64,000 bases of DNA from Drosophila persimilis (Eukaryota; Arthropoda; Insecta; Diptera; Drosophilidae): positions 5,766,001 to 5,830,000 of the forward strand of contig NW_020825294.1 of assembly GCF_003286085.1 (NCBI RefSeq). Reading direction: 5' to 3'. The notes beneath the pieces are model-generated. The model searched no databases, was not told the DNA's origin, and saw only the letters and a list, made by a program, of their open reading frames with translations. Below, one piece after another: positions 1 to 13,000 of the stretch (position 1 is its first letter; each line of letters starts with the position of its first letter). A program made the translations under genes and the position numbers.

Positions 1-333
1 GGTCATACCATTTCAAGCGAAGCCATATCGTTTCATGAGAATTTTCTCATTCAGTTTTCGAGTCTCACCAAATTCATATGTTCTGTTTTCGCTCTGTAAA
101 AACAAAAAATTATCAAAATTAAAAAAAAAATTTTGTATATTCAGTCTGATCTGTAGTTCTGTGAAATACTTTTCATCTTTCGTAAACCCAATCATTTTGT
201 TGGCACTTTTTCGAAACGACACACTACAGAAGACTGAAGGGATCCATAACCATCCCACACCGTTGAAGAAGAGACCGAAGATACAGTAACAGATATTTTC
301 CGTGCAAGGAAAAGCAGCGAAGCAGCCGCCAAG

Positions 334-867
334 ATGACTGAGAATATTGTGTGCCACAAGTGCAACCAGGCCATCACCAAGCGGATGGTCACTGCCTTGG
401 GCAAGACCTGGCATCCGGAGCACTTCCTCTGCCGCCACTGCGAGCAGCCGATCGACGATGCCGCCTTCAACATCCAGGACGGAGAGCCCGTCTGCACCAA
501 GTGCTTCATCGAGCGTTATACCCACACCTGTGCCGGCTGCAAGAAGCCGATCCTAGAGCGCACCATCGTCGCCATGGGCGAGAACTGGCACGAGGAATGC
601 TTCTGCTGTGGCGGCGCCTGCAAGAAGCCGCTGTCCAACCAGCCCTTCTTTGAGCGGGGAGGCAAGGCCTACTGCAAGCAGGACTACGAGAACCTCTTCG
701 CCGACAAGTGTGCCAAGTGCGAGCAGCCGATCACCACCAGCGCCATCGTCGCCATGAACGTCAAGTGGCACCACGACTGCTTCCGATGCAACCGCTGCAG
801 CAATCCTATTACCACACCGAACTTCACCGTCGAAGGGGGCCAGCCTATCTGTCCCGCCTGCGACTGA
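334..867 (+). CDS. Three-LIM-domain protein, 177 aa, single exon
   Basis: This intronless gene encodes a protein that is almost entirely three LIM domains in tandem, at about residues 7-58, 66-118 and 126-177. Each shows the Cys-x2-Cys start, a Trp-His pair, a second zinc-binding pair and a final Cys-x2-Cys or Cys-x2-Asp/Tyr. The first domain has the WHPEHF type of centre seen in paxillin and PINCH LIM domains. LIM domains bind other proteins through zinc-held folds and do not catalyse reactions, so a scaffold role in the cytoplasm or at adhesion sites is likely but inferred. The start ATG follows a Drosophila-like context (gccaag). A polyadenylation signal AATAAA lies at 1161-1166. Flies have several short LIM-only genes of this size, and I cannot say which one this is. 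Confidence 0.9.
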   Translation: MTENIVCHKCNQAITKRMVTALGKTWHPEHFLCRHCEQPIDDAAFNIQDGEPVCTKCFIERYTHTCAGCKKPILERTIVAMGENWHEECFCCGGACKKPLSNQPFFERGGKAYCKQDYENLFADKCAKCEQPITTSAIVAMNVKWHHDCFRCNRCSNPITTPNFTVEGGQPICPACD

Positions 868-3800
868 TTCCCGATCCTTGCATTCCTCACCGGCGCATGG
901 ATGTTTGCTGGCATCCAACCTGTGGCTCACAACTTAAACCACCAACAAACAGGATTGAAATACAACACCAATCACCGTCACCCTCAGCAATTGTTATTGC
1001 TGCTGTAAGCATTTATAATTCGATGTTCGTTTCAGAGTTGAACAATCGGATGTTATAAATGCTTGCATTTTCACACTCGACGCCGTTGTTGGCAGTCAAC
1101 CACGGAATACATTTGCTGCCAACCTTCAACCTAAACCACACCCAAAAGTACACTACACTGAATAAAGAACCAAAAACAACACGACTCAAATGAAGTTTTA
1201 ATAACTCACGACGATCTATAGAGCTTAAGTATTGACTACTCAAAAGAGTAATATTCCTCCTAGTAATTTTAATATTCCAGATCTCTCGGTTCATATTTTC
1301 GTACCTGTACATGAAGAACAAATTGACAGCTTTTTTCTAAATTAAATCAAATCGAAGTCTCTCTCGAGGCATACTTTGTGAGAATACAATTTGTAAAAAA
1401 TCTCTTTTAGGCGAATTACATCTTGGAAACAAATATTTTCCAATTCATGGAAACAAGCGATTATCCTACAACTGTTGGGGTTTGCTGTAGAATGAGACAA
1501 CTTTGAAATTCAATTTGAAATAACTTCTGCGCGTAGATCTGACTCATTTTTTAATTTGACCGAGTGATAATGTGGACATTCTTTGTCCATAGCACCAATC
1601 AGCACTTTCGGATGAGCGAAATATTCAATATCTGGCTCGCACTCGAATGCAAGACGAAGAAACAAAGCGGGTGGAAGAAAATTAAAAAAAAGGCAAATAA
1701 AACCATCACAGAATTTTAACTTCCAGACATTCAAGAATCTTCTACATCCCCAAGCGAGCTCTAAGAAAGTAATATATGAAAATACTTTTAAATAAAGAAA
1801 AAAACTCTATTCTCTTCTCAGAGCTATAGCCAATCTATGATCTATGCAAACAACATAATCTTAATTACAATTCAGCCATTGAAAATTCTTTGAGACTGAA
1901 ATATTTGCTCTCAACCAACAGTTCCCACAAATGAGGGGTGAGGGACCCATCATCGCGATAAGAGCGAACGAAGAAACCCTTTCCCAATTGTGGGCAAATA
2001 TTTGCAGAAGCTCCCTCCGTTCAAAGAAGCTGCTGCACTGGCACTCGCACGTCAAGGAAAGTGCTTGACACGAGATCATATTTCCAAAGGTAGCTCTCCC
2101 ACACACACCCTGATATGGGAATCCAAATGAAATCATCGCGAGGGCAACTGCAGCACACATGATTATCTCATGTTCATGTCCACTATCACTCGGGAGTTAG
2201 TAGGAGGATGGGCATGAGGATGATTACAGCTAAACAGCAGAGGCAGCAACAGTGCCGAGGAAATATGGAAATGGAAAATTCTACGAGGGTGGTTCCACGC
2301 CGAAACCTGATGAAAAACCACATCGGCCCAAAACCCGATGCGCTGTCGTCGTTGCAACAGCAACAGCAGTTTCTCGGTCGGATTTCTGTGGTGTTTTTGC
2401 GGCTTTGGAGTCGCCTGGCTGCCGGTTTCGGTTTCATTGGTCCGACAAGGCGCGTGCGAAGCGGTTCAGTGGCTCAGCGTTTAAGCGGTTTCTTATAGCG
2501 CTACTAACTAGCTCTAACCCGTCATACGTTCGGTTGGAAAACTCTGGCAAAACGCGAAAAGGTGGCTAATTAATCGCCTTGTTAAACTGTCCAATAAATA
2601 ATTGTCATTCCATGCCATAGGGGAAACTGTCAAGCCACACAGTGATTAAGGAGTCTGAGCAAATCTTTATTTTTTGGGACTGCAGCCGCTGCCTGCACCT
2701 GCAAGGCATCCATAAATTGAAAATCAAGATCGTGTTTTCGTGTGTTGCTCAAGCAGAGTCTATGTTTTTTTTGGTTTAATTGTGGCCAGAGTTTCCTTCT
2801 TTGGATTTTTGTTCAATGGACTGATGTCTCAATAAAAAGTTGTGAACATTTTTATATGGATAATGTTGATTAAGATTTGTGGATTTGTGGAAAATGTGAG
2901 AGAGAATAATTAGGAATTTATCCAAGTTGAAGAATCTACTACTAAATTGGTGAAACGTCACTAATTATGGGTATTTTTCAACGAATTTCAATCAATTTCA
3001 AATTATTTCAATCCAATGCCAGTCGAAATATTTACAGGAAAATACAAAAATATATGGTCCAGAGTCCTCCAGCGATTTGTTGGTCATTATATGTTCATGT
3101 CCGTTTATTTGCCTTTGTCCTAGGAAGGAAGACATTATTTTATACGTAATTTATATTTAGTTTCCGAATGAGCTGACACTGACCTTAGTAATGGTCCTTA
3201 GTAATGGTGTGCATTCCAAGTCTCTTCAGTGGAGCTATCCTGAGGATCTTACCCGAAAACCTTCTTCAGATGTTCTCGGGCGTCCACCTAGGACTCTGAT
3301 CCCCGTCTCTGCTTCTCTAGGGCCTCTATCTTTAACCGGTCCTCTGAAGACTTGAATTCGTAGATTAATGTCGCCCAAAGCTTCCCCTGATTCTTCACTT
3401 TTCCTTTCCCTATAAAATCTTTGTTATATCTTAGAGCTTTCAGGGAAGTTTTCTTTGGGGTACTACCTGCCATGCCTCGAGTATATTCAAATTAATGCAG
3501 ACCTTTAGCTGAAATAGATGATTGATTGACACTGCAAAAATGTTTCATGCTCCTCAAAGAACTGCCCCAAGGGCGCTTTATTGTTGGTTGGGATATGATC
3601 AATTTTCTATACAGTGGATCTCAACTTGGCAATTTTTTGTACATTTTGTAAAGTAAAAACACGTTTCAAAGTGAGTTATTTCTGTTCGTAATTTGTGATT
3701 TATTATTTTTCTTTGGATTTATACTTTGCATCCTCTTTCTTGACCAGAATAGCCTAAGCTTTATTGATTTTCATTAGGTTCCATTTTATTATCTACTATA

Positions 3801-6800
3801 AAAAACCTAGGTAGTCCAAGAAATTATTTCTCCACTTAGAAAACATAAACGGATGCTTAATGCACGTTTAGAAATTTACTACACCGTAAAAATGGCATAA
3901 AAAATACAATTTTTGGTTAATAAAAATACTTGTGCAATCCATCAATTGAATAATACCGATGTTGATGGTTTTAGAGACCTGTCAGTACACTTGCGAAAAG
4001 CTTATTAAAATGTGAATATATGCATATTTCTCACATACACGCATTCAATCATAAAAACATATAATTATAAAATTGCTTCTAATTACATTAGTGACAGAAT
4101 ATTAATTGAAAATTTATGCAAATTTCAAGCGATTCCAACAAGTGGCCAAGTACTCGGATCTCGGATCTCGGATCTGGAAACACAAACAATAAGATCAATT
4201 ACGCGAGTTGAATGTGTTTGCTGATACAGTTTCTATTGTTGGCCGATTCTGGGCAAACATCACGCATACGCCACCTGAACAGAAAGCTGACATTCCTGAA
4301 CCCTTTTTCGTGGAAGCGAAACGTGAACCAGCCACCAAGAATTCTAAGCTCGCACAAAGGCCAAGCACATGCCATATTGTGGATGCTAAAATCGAATTCT
4401 TCTTATACCCCGTTATTCTTAGAGTAGAAGGGTATGTTGGATTCGCTCAGATGTACTATATGCTAAACAAGCAGAAGGAGGCGTGTCCAACATCAGAAGC
4501 GATCGACGAGACGATCTTGCAATGTCTCTCAGTCCGTATGTGGCTTTGGGTCTGTAGAAAAGCGCTATATGTCCTGTATAGTCGTACACTCCAAAAGATC
4601 CCGCGAGAGTAGATCGAGAGACCACTTGGGCAGTCATTTATAGAGGTCTATGCCAAGCCTTTAACTTCCGATTTACCTAAACTATAAACGATACGGTTTC
4701 TTGGCTGGTTTTTCATAAAGATCATTTGCTACTTAGGAAAACACACAAATGATGGGTATCCGATAGTCGGAACATCGAATGTAGCCAATGACAGCAACGA
4801 CAATGAAGAGACACCAGCGGGGCAGGGCAATCAGAGGCAGACACAGTCAGGGGCACACAGCGAAGAGCCTCCACAGTCGTACTTTGACTTTTGCGTGTGC
4901 CGGTCGACGCTTCGTCGGTCGTTGGTCGTTGGTCGTGGTCGTCGGTGGTGGATCGTTAGTCGGATGGTTACCGCCAGTTCTGAATAAATTTTTATGGTCA
5001 TTTGCCTTTTTCGGCGCAACAGGATGGCACGGGACGCACCTTAAAAATGCGCCAAAGTATTCGATGCGCTGCGCTGCGGTTTGGCTTAGTCTTTCTAACC
5101 TTTAATTGGAAAAATCGCAGGCATAACTGCCGCCTGACATGGGACTCTAAAATTGGCAACTCTCCGGCTGCGTGGAGTACGTGGAGTGAGTGGGGACTGA
5201 ATGGATTGGAGTGGAGTGGAGTGGAGTGTTTTGTGTGTGCAATGCTTAAAGCCTCTTTGTGTCAGTCTTGTGTCATTAGCATCCACAGACTGCACCGTGC
5301 ACCGTGCACCGTGCTCCGAGTGTGTCAAAAGATTTGAACTTTAAAGTGCTCAGGTGCTGGAAGTGCTTAGACAGACAGAGAGACAGACGTATAGGCACTC
5401 TGACAGTCAGTCAGTTGGTCGGTGGGTCTGTGTCTCTCTGCGTGTACGAATTGCTTATCATGTTGTTTGACTTTGAGCCTCTTTTGAATTATGCGTGCTA
5501 TCTGCCATTGCCATTCCCCGCAGTCTGCCCTTCTGGGCGCGTAATTCATGCCACAATTGTCTCTCTTTTGGGTTCTTTTTATCACACCTGCTGTGAATCG
5601 CTGGATACTCGTACCACACACACACTCACACTATACTCCTATATCGCAGAGTTCATAGTGTAGAGTGTAGACTGGAGAGGAGCACGACGAGTACACGTAC
5701 TTCCACTTCCACTTTGTTTTGCTCTTTTCATGGCACGTCCTCTCCAAGTGTTTGCCTTGGTACTTGCATAGAATTCGTTAGTTATGGTTTACCTCATGGC
5801 TCGGTGTATAGTTTTTTTGTTTTTGGTCTTTTTTCAAGTATCAAATTGACTGGCGCTTGCCCTGCTCTCAGACAATGTTTTTGTATAGGTTGATAGTTTA
5901 CCTATGAGAAAAAAGTTTCCCTATTGCTAATCCTACAATCTTCTTCTCAGTAGAGTCCTCTCTCTTTTCATGGACAAACTGAAACCCATAGGGCATCAAA
6001 CGCCTAAAACCCTCGTCCGAAAGGGTATACAGCGACAACACTTGAAGTAATTGCAAAAGTCCGTCGCGTCGTCACAAATTATTCTCCCCCAAATAATAAT
6101 TAAACAGAATTCTACCATTTAAAAACCAATTGAGCCGCCGTCGAAACCGAATCGCTGTGAAATGAATTGGCAAAAAAAAGAATAACAATAAGAACAAAAC
6201 GACGAAACTTGTGGGTGTCTGAGGTTGACCTTAGAATACCCATAAGAAGAAACGAAAAATGTGCAAAATAATTCGTAAATAATGGCAACAAATACAAGAG
6301 CAGTCAAGCATATAATCTCCTGAGCTGGCGCTGGGCCAAAAATAGAAATCGAATACTATTTAATAACAATATCAATAATATTGTAATCCCAAACACAGAA
6401 ATCAAATTCAAAGCTCATTTTTAATTGCAATAATCAGGAATTCATAGACCCCGCGGCTCTCGTGAATTTCCTACGGCATTAAGTGTATGATAAATTGATA
6501 AATTTATAAGGGGTTCGGGGGGAGAGTAGTAGGGTTAAGAGCAATGGCAGTGTGGGCGCCGCTATCAATAAAAAGAATTTTATTAATAATAGAGCAGCCC
6601 GAAAAAAAACAACTGTTGGTGTTGTACTACGGAGTGTCTTCCACACTTATGGTTCATGACTTTTTTTCCGTTCTATCTTTTTCATATTTTCCTGTTCTGT
6701 TTTAGTCACATTTCGCACATTAATTGATAAATGCTGCTTATCAATTTGTGATCAAAGTAATTAAGTTCGCCCTGCAGTCGTCGTCATTGAAGGAACACTA

Positions 6801-7082
6801 AAGAAAGAAAAAACTCAAGAAAAACCCAACAAAAAAACTGCGCTCAAAATGTGTAAATGTGTAACGTGTGGACGGAGTGCTGCCCCAAACAACATAATTG
6901 TCAATGGAATTAGCAATTAAATGAACAAAGAACCAACAAATAAACAGCAAACAATTTGCTGAGTGCCTGGGCACGCAGCAACATCAAAAAAAGAGCAACA
7001 ACTCCACTCACAGCAGGAGCAACAAGAACAGCCACAACAAAAGATAAGCATCAGCTGATCTGATCGGAGAGAATCTTCAAAG
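868..7082. other. LIM gene 3' UTR and intergenic region upstream of Ret
   Basis: About 6.2 kb with no convincing gene. The first 300 bases are the 3' UTR of the LIM gene, ending near the AATAAA at 1161. The rest is AT-rich non-coding sequence with scattered simple repeats. The last few hundred bases (about 6900-7082) are CAA/CAG-rich and look like the 5' UTR of Ret, directly before its ATG. Short open frames here (for example 3288-3473 minus and 4208-4612 plus) have no family features that I recognise. Confidence 0.6.
5208..5228. repeat. Short (GGAGT)n tandem repeat
   Basis: Four to five copies of the pentamer GGAGT run in tandem. A second short tandem repeat, three copies of TGCACCG, lies nearby at 5291-5311. 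Both are simple-sequence expansions without evident function. Confidence 0.8.
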
Positions 7083-10000
7083 ATGGCGAACAAATGGCTT
7101 GCCGTTAGCTGGGCCATCGTTCTCTCTCTGCTGATAAGTGTCATACTGCAGCAGCACACCTGTTTGGGTAAGTGTGTGACACCCAAAATATAATGGTTTT
7201 TATGTTTTGTAATTGTTATACAAATGTTTGATCATATGGTAATTTAAATAGCTTCGGGGGCTGTTAGATATGGGTTTTGAGGTAGCTGATGAATAGAGAA
7301 TTGACTTGATAAGAGTTGGAGTACTATATAATACTGTTCCATTATGAGAGGCAATTACTAATTTGTAAAGAAATTCGTCTAATGCCTGCATCTATAATTT
7401 GTTGATCCTTAAAAATTAGTTTTAAGAGAGTTATGAGAAGGATAGTCCCATATTTAAGAAATTAAGCAAAAACAATATTCTATATACTATAGAACAACAA
7501 TAATAACTCCCAAATTACCCAATTTTTGTCCGCAAGTTTCCACTTGTACAAAAATTATGTATGTATATATCATACAAATTTGAAGAATTCGTAGCTATTG
7601 AGGTTTGTATTTAAATAAGGATTTAATAGAAGTTCTCCTTATTGGAAAAAAATAAATTTTAGAAAGGAAATGTTTTTAATTAGACGAATTTAGGTGTGCT
7701 TTTTTGTACGATTTGCTTTTGATGTTCGATACGTGTTAGGCTTTCAAATGGTTTCGGCCTGCTACGAGGAATGCTAAGAGAGAAATTGTAGCTTACTTAC
7801 AATTCAATTATTTCTATGAGAATGGCTAATCTATTAAGTCATTAAGAGCAGTCATCAAAATGTGTTAAGCTGGTAAATTAGGAATACATGTGTATATAAA
7901 TAAATATTTATTTTATATATTATATAGATATAAACTCAGTCAGGGTCGATTTGTAAAACAATGGCATTGCAATACGACTCGCAAAAATGGGTTTTCATCA
8001 GATAACAGACGAGTTTTTGTGATGTTTTGTATTGTAGATCTTTGCTCGAGATAAACCATCGGGTCGTTCTAGCAATGATGTACGAACACCTGTATCTTGG
8101 AGACTTTATTAGATGGGAGTATTTACTGTTCAGACTTCTGCGATACTTACAAAGATAATACCTATTGAAAGTTTCGTCTTACTCCATTAAAACATTGAGA
8201 AATATTGGTAAAACATTGCGGTATTTTATGGAGTCAGAATAAACAGAAGATTCAATGCAATCAAAGTATCTGGTTTGTATTTTCTTATCTTCTTACTCGA
8301 ATTGTTCAAATAAACCCGAAGTGTCTCATATTCCAATAGTGCCTATACTTTTCCCAGTTGTATTGTGTTTGCTTTGTAGAACATTCATTGTTAATTGCTT
8401 GGGACATTTAACCTGCTGCTCATCTAATCGACTTATCATAGCCATTAGGTAAACATTAACCCCCTCTACTGGGCCTGGGCAAATAAAGAGCTCATAAATG
8501 GCAATTACACTAATTTGCATCGAGTGGCAGTGAACAAATCTCACAGATAACTTAAACTCAAACAGTCCGTGGACGCACCGTGGGAATGCAGCCGAAGATA
8601 TGGGGACCGTTTATGACCTCAACATAAAGGGGGATAGCGTTCGGTTCTGTTCTTTTATGTGGTTTATGATGCACTGCTTAGGGTTTAATTATATGCCCAA
8701 GCTTTCGTTCTATGAGGGCAGCTCTATCACAGGTGTGAACTGACGTTTGACTTCGCAGACAGCTTTGACATAGCCGTAAGCGATACGTACATATGTATGT
8801 GAAGGTGGGGATGGCTGACGGACCGGGCCTGACTGACGGTGATGGACTGGACTGGCCCCTGGGGGCGCTACATCAAACCGGAGTATGACGGGCAAGGCTA
8901 GTGAGACAGCACACGCCCAAAAAATTATTTCATCACGCAGGCGAAGACATATCAAATTTTATACCCACTGTCCATACGTTTTTTTGGGGGTTGACCACAG
9001 CTGACACGCGGCGAGAGAGAGACTCTGTTCTTCTCTGCACTTTGTCTCTGTCAAGTTGAATGCACTGTATGCATGGTGGCGACGGGGACTCCTTCATCAG
9101 TCGGACAGTCAGTCCAGTTCTGTCCAGGCTGCCAGTGTGTCTTTCAGTCAGGTTAAAGGTGTCGAAATGCCTGCCAGCTGTCGCTGTCGCTATCGCTGTC
9201 GCTATCGCTGGAGCTGTACCCTCGCGGAACTCTCATGAATTCATGTGCAATCAATTAAGTCAATAGGTGTGTGCCCCTGTTCGTTTGGTTTTATTGTGCT
9301 CCGAAGTTTGCTTCCAATTTTTGCTCACTCTGCGAGGCATTTAAGTGGTTCGCAGGTCGGGGCTCCGCCAGGGGCTCTTTCATGACTTCAATTAAACTAT
9401 TTGATGTAATAACTGTCTTTAAGTTTCAGCTGTTCAAAAGCACAAACTTGTCTTACGAAAAGAATTCAATTGAATATATAAATAGATTCTTGAAAGTATT
9501 TTAGAATCACACCCATGTTTTTGTGTACTCTCTAAGAGCAGGAATGAATTATAAATCCTTCATGAACTTACATTTGAGAACTCTTAACTAAAGTAAGAAA
9601 TCCCTAGGGGTAGAGCTCTTTACTACCTTAAATCTCTTGTATTCTCAGGTCTCCTTAAAATCTATGAAAAATCTCAAATTACCTCACGTTCCACTCAAAT
9701 TTTGCAAATTATTTGTAATTTTACTCACAGAAAGATATTGTGCTTAGATTTACGAGCGAGCTTGACACATTTATCAGACACTCAAGGCTGTTCTGTTTGT
9801 CTTGTCTTACAGTTTTGCATACAAATAATAACGAAACGAAAAACGAATAAACGAAAACCCATTTGCAGTTATGAGATCTGTCTGCCACTGTGTGTCCGCA
9901 CCCAGATCCAAGGAATGAATCGACTCTTTTTCTGCGACAGAATTCCACTCAATAATGCATTCCCATTCAGTTGTGCACTACCTCCTACTCTCCTACTCCT

Positions 10001-13000
10001 CCTTCGAGTGGGTGTCTGCAAATCTGCATTCATTTATTCGATTTCTCTCTTTATTGGCTCGCTTTCCTGTGGGATGCGAATACAGTACAGTGCTTGACAT
10101 GCGTATAGCTCTTAGCTGGAATAATTGTGGGTTTTATTAATTAGCATACATTTAAAGAGCCCAAAACTAGCGGTGACTTTGACTAATGTGCCCCATGGTG
10201 ACAGGAGCAATTAGAGTGGCCGCCCATCGATCACCCCCAGAGGGTCACAATTTTCGGTGTGTTTGTGTGTGTGTCACAGTTTCTTGTACGCGGGTGTCTG
10301 AGGGGTTTTTTTTTTGTTGAGTCCCATAGACAAAGTCTTTCAAGTTATTTTCTGAAGTTTTAGTGGGTTTGGCGGCTTCTTGTCTGCATTTATTCTGCAA
10401 TTTCCCTTTTTTCCTTCTAGCTTCTATCTGCTATCTGTGCTTTTCTTTGTGGCAAACTGAAAAAGGAAAACTTTAAAGCCAAAACTACAGCTAAATCAAT
10501 AAAAACAAATTGCTTTTGTCGAGCATTACCCTGTATTTAGACGGCATAGATGAGGAAAGGGTCTCTAAGGTTAATAACTAGCAAATGATACCTGGGAATT
10601 TTTGTGATTTAATTTTGGGAAGATTGAAGAACAGTTTCTTTGAAATAGGAACATTTTTTCCTCTTTTTTTTATTGGCAGAGTATACAATCTTCGCTAATT
10701 AACACCTCCACTCTCCTTACATATGAATCCATGTACATGGACATTTTTCTTCCCTAGCTTTTTATTCAATTTGCTTTGGCTCTGTCAGCGACTACATTTC
10801 AGAGACAGTACCCCGGACAGGAAATAGAAAAAACATTCAAAGACACTTCCACAGACAACTGCCATCTAGTGAAAGTGGAGAGGAAAACGGAACGAATTTA
10901 ATAATGCGAATCCACTGCAGCCAGACAATAGCCAAAGCCAAAGATTGGCCAATGCCAGCTGCAGCAACAGCAGTCAGTGCCAAGCCAAATACGAGTGGAA
11001 ACCAAGTCTGGCATACGAGACGTATGAGTAATGAAAAAAACAATGCAACAGACACTGTGGCAAGAATGGGGCAGGAAAAGTTACAGGAAAAACTAAAACC
11101 CTGACAAAGACAAAGTTTTTCATTACGCAGCAGCAGACAAAACATAATGCGAGACGGATGCTGTGGAACACTGAATTTTCCACACACAAAATGAGTCACG
11201 CGAAAACACCCAAACAAAAACAGTGAACTCTGTAAACAGTTAAAGGCGGGCCTATAACTACATATACATATGTTAAACATATCGAAATTATGATATTATA
11301 ATGATTTTATGATACGAAAAGATATGGACAAAACTACTGCCATATACGCTCCGGCAGACGCCGCTAATATTATACGACTCGACATTGTCTGAACACTTTA
11401 TTTTATAATTATTATTTTGGATTCATTATGTATATTTATTCAAAAAAATCAAGAATAATAATTATAATAATAATTATTCATTAAAAATCGAAAATAATAA
11501 TTATTTAATAAAAATCAAGAATAATAATTATAATAATAATTATTCAATAAAAATCAAAAATAATAATTAATTAATAAAAATCATTCAATAAAAATCAAGA
11601 ATAATAAATATTCAATAAAAATCAAAAATAATAATTATATAATAAATGTTTTGATCCAAAAATAATAATTATTCAATAAAAATCAAGAATAGTTTAAGTA
11701 TTTAATTGGAAACGCCTGCCACTATTCCACCCAGCCTTGTACCCCACGATTACCGGATATAAAAAACAGGGCAATAAACTCTGGTGGGAGGATGGCAGCA
11801 GAGTAACCAAGAGTAACCAGGATCAGGTGGGGGTACGAGGCAGGAAGCCAACAGGCAAACAACTGTCGACCTAATTCGATGCAAAGTCAATTAATTCGGG
11901 CAGATTAATTAGTTTATTCGAAACTAGTTGACATTCCGTCCACACCGGGCTCGGCCGCACCTCATTTAGTAGAGTCTCAGTTACAGTTCTACGCTGGGCA
12001 TTACCTTTACCGTTAACGCTCGTTTGGCAGGCCATCCAAGTTCAGGTACAGGTACAGGCCGAACTAATGGCCGTTGTCATGGCCCTCGTCCCGTCTCATC
12101 AATTGTTGACAATGCTGTCATTAACGCGACCAAAGGCGTCTAGGTCCAATCACCCCCCAGTGGAGTCTACCTCCCGCTCCGGGATCATCCTATGTTGTCC
12201 GCCTCCCTTTTCGAGCCATGTTTTATCAACTGTCGGTTCGAGTTTTTAATGCGCCATTCGCTCGCTTTTTAACTGTCCTCATGATAGATAACCTAATAGT
12301 CGTAGTCCTTCCCTGTTTACGTCCTTTTCGCTCTGTGGTCTCTCGCTCTCCTTCTGTTTTACGGTTGTTGACTTTTGGTCAGGGTTTTTTCTGGGTGAGT
12401 CTCTCTTTTTTTAGCACCATTTTCCGCCCACTTGCCGCTGGGAACCTGGACCCTGGGGACTGGATGAGGTCAAGTTGAGCTCACATTGAGAACTGATTGG
12501 GAGAAATCGTTGGGAAGTTGTGGCTTTTAAAGCTGTATTTAAAGGGTATTTAATGCTGGATTAAAACTTTTCAGTTATGGTGAAGATTAAATGATAATGG
12601 GGACACCCTCACAGAAAGGCACTTGGAGATTTACTTATAACCCAAGAACTGGGCCCAAAAGCATATTATTAATTGGTTTTTTACAGATAGATTCTGAAAG
12701 AATTCTTAAGGATTGCACGAAATGTTATCTCTTTTATATTCATTCAATATATTCAGGGACTGAAACTTCAAGGTGGTCCCAAACGCGAACTAGAACGCGG
12801 CAAGGGCCGCGGCTCTACTTTTATAACCGGTACTCATTACAAATACAGTGAAATACACTTGAAACAGCGTGATATCATAGGAGTCTTGATACAAAATTTG
12901 GTTATATTAGCTCTTAAAGTCTCTGAGATCTAGGCGCTCATCAAGACACACAGACAAGGCTATATCGACTCGGCTATTGATCCTGATCAGGAATATATTT

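Noticed and set aside
4208..4612. 134-codon open frame upstream of Ret
   Set aside because: No domain, no splice or promoter context and no recognisable homology. It is bounded by AT-rich sequence and contains a triple CTCGGAT repeat nearby.
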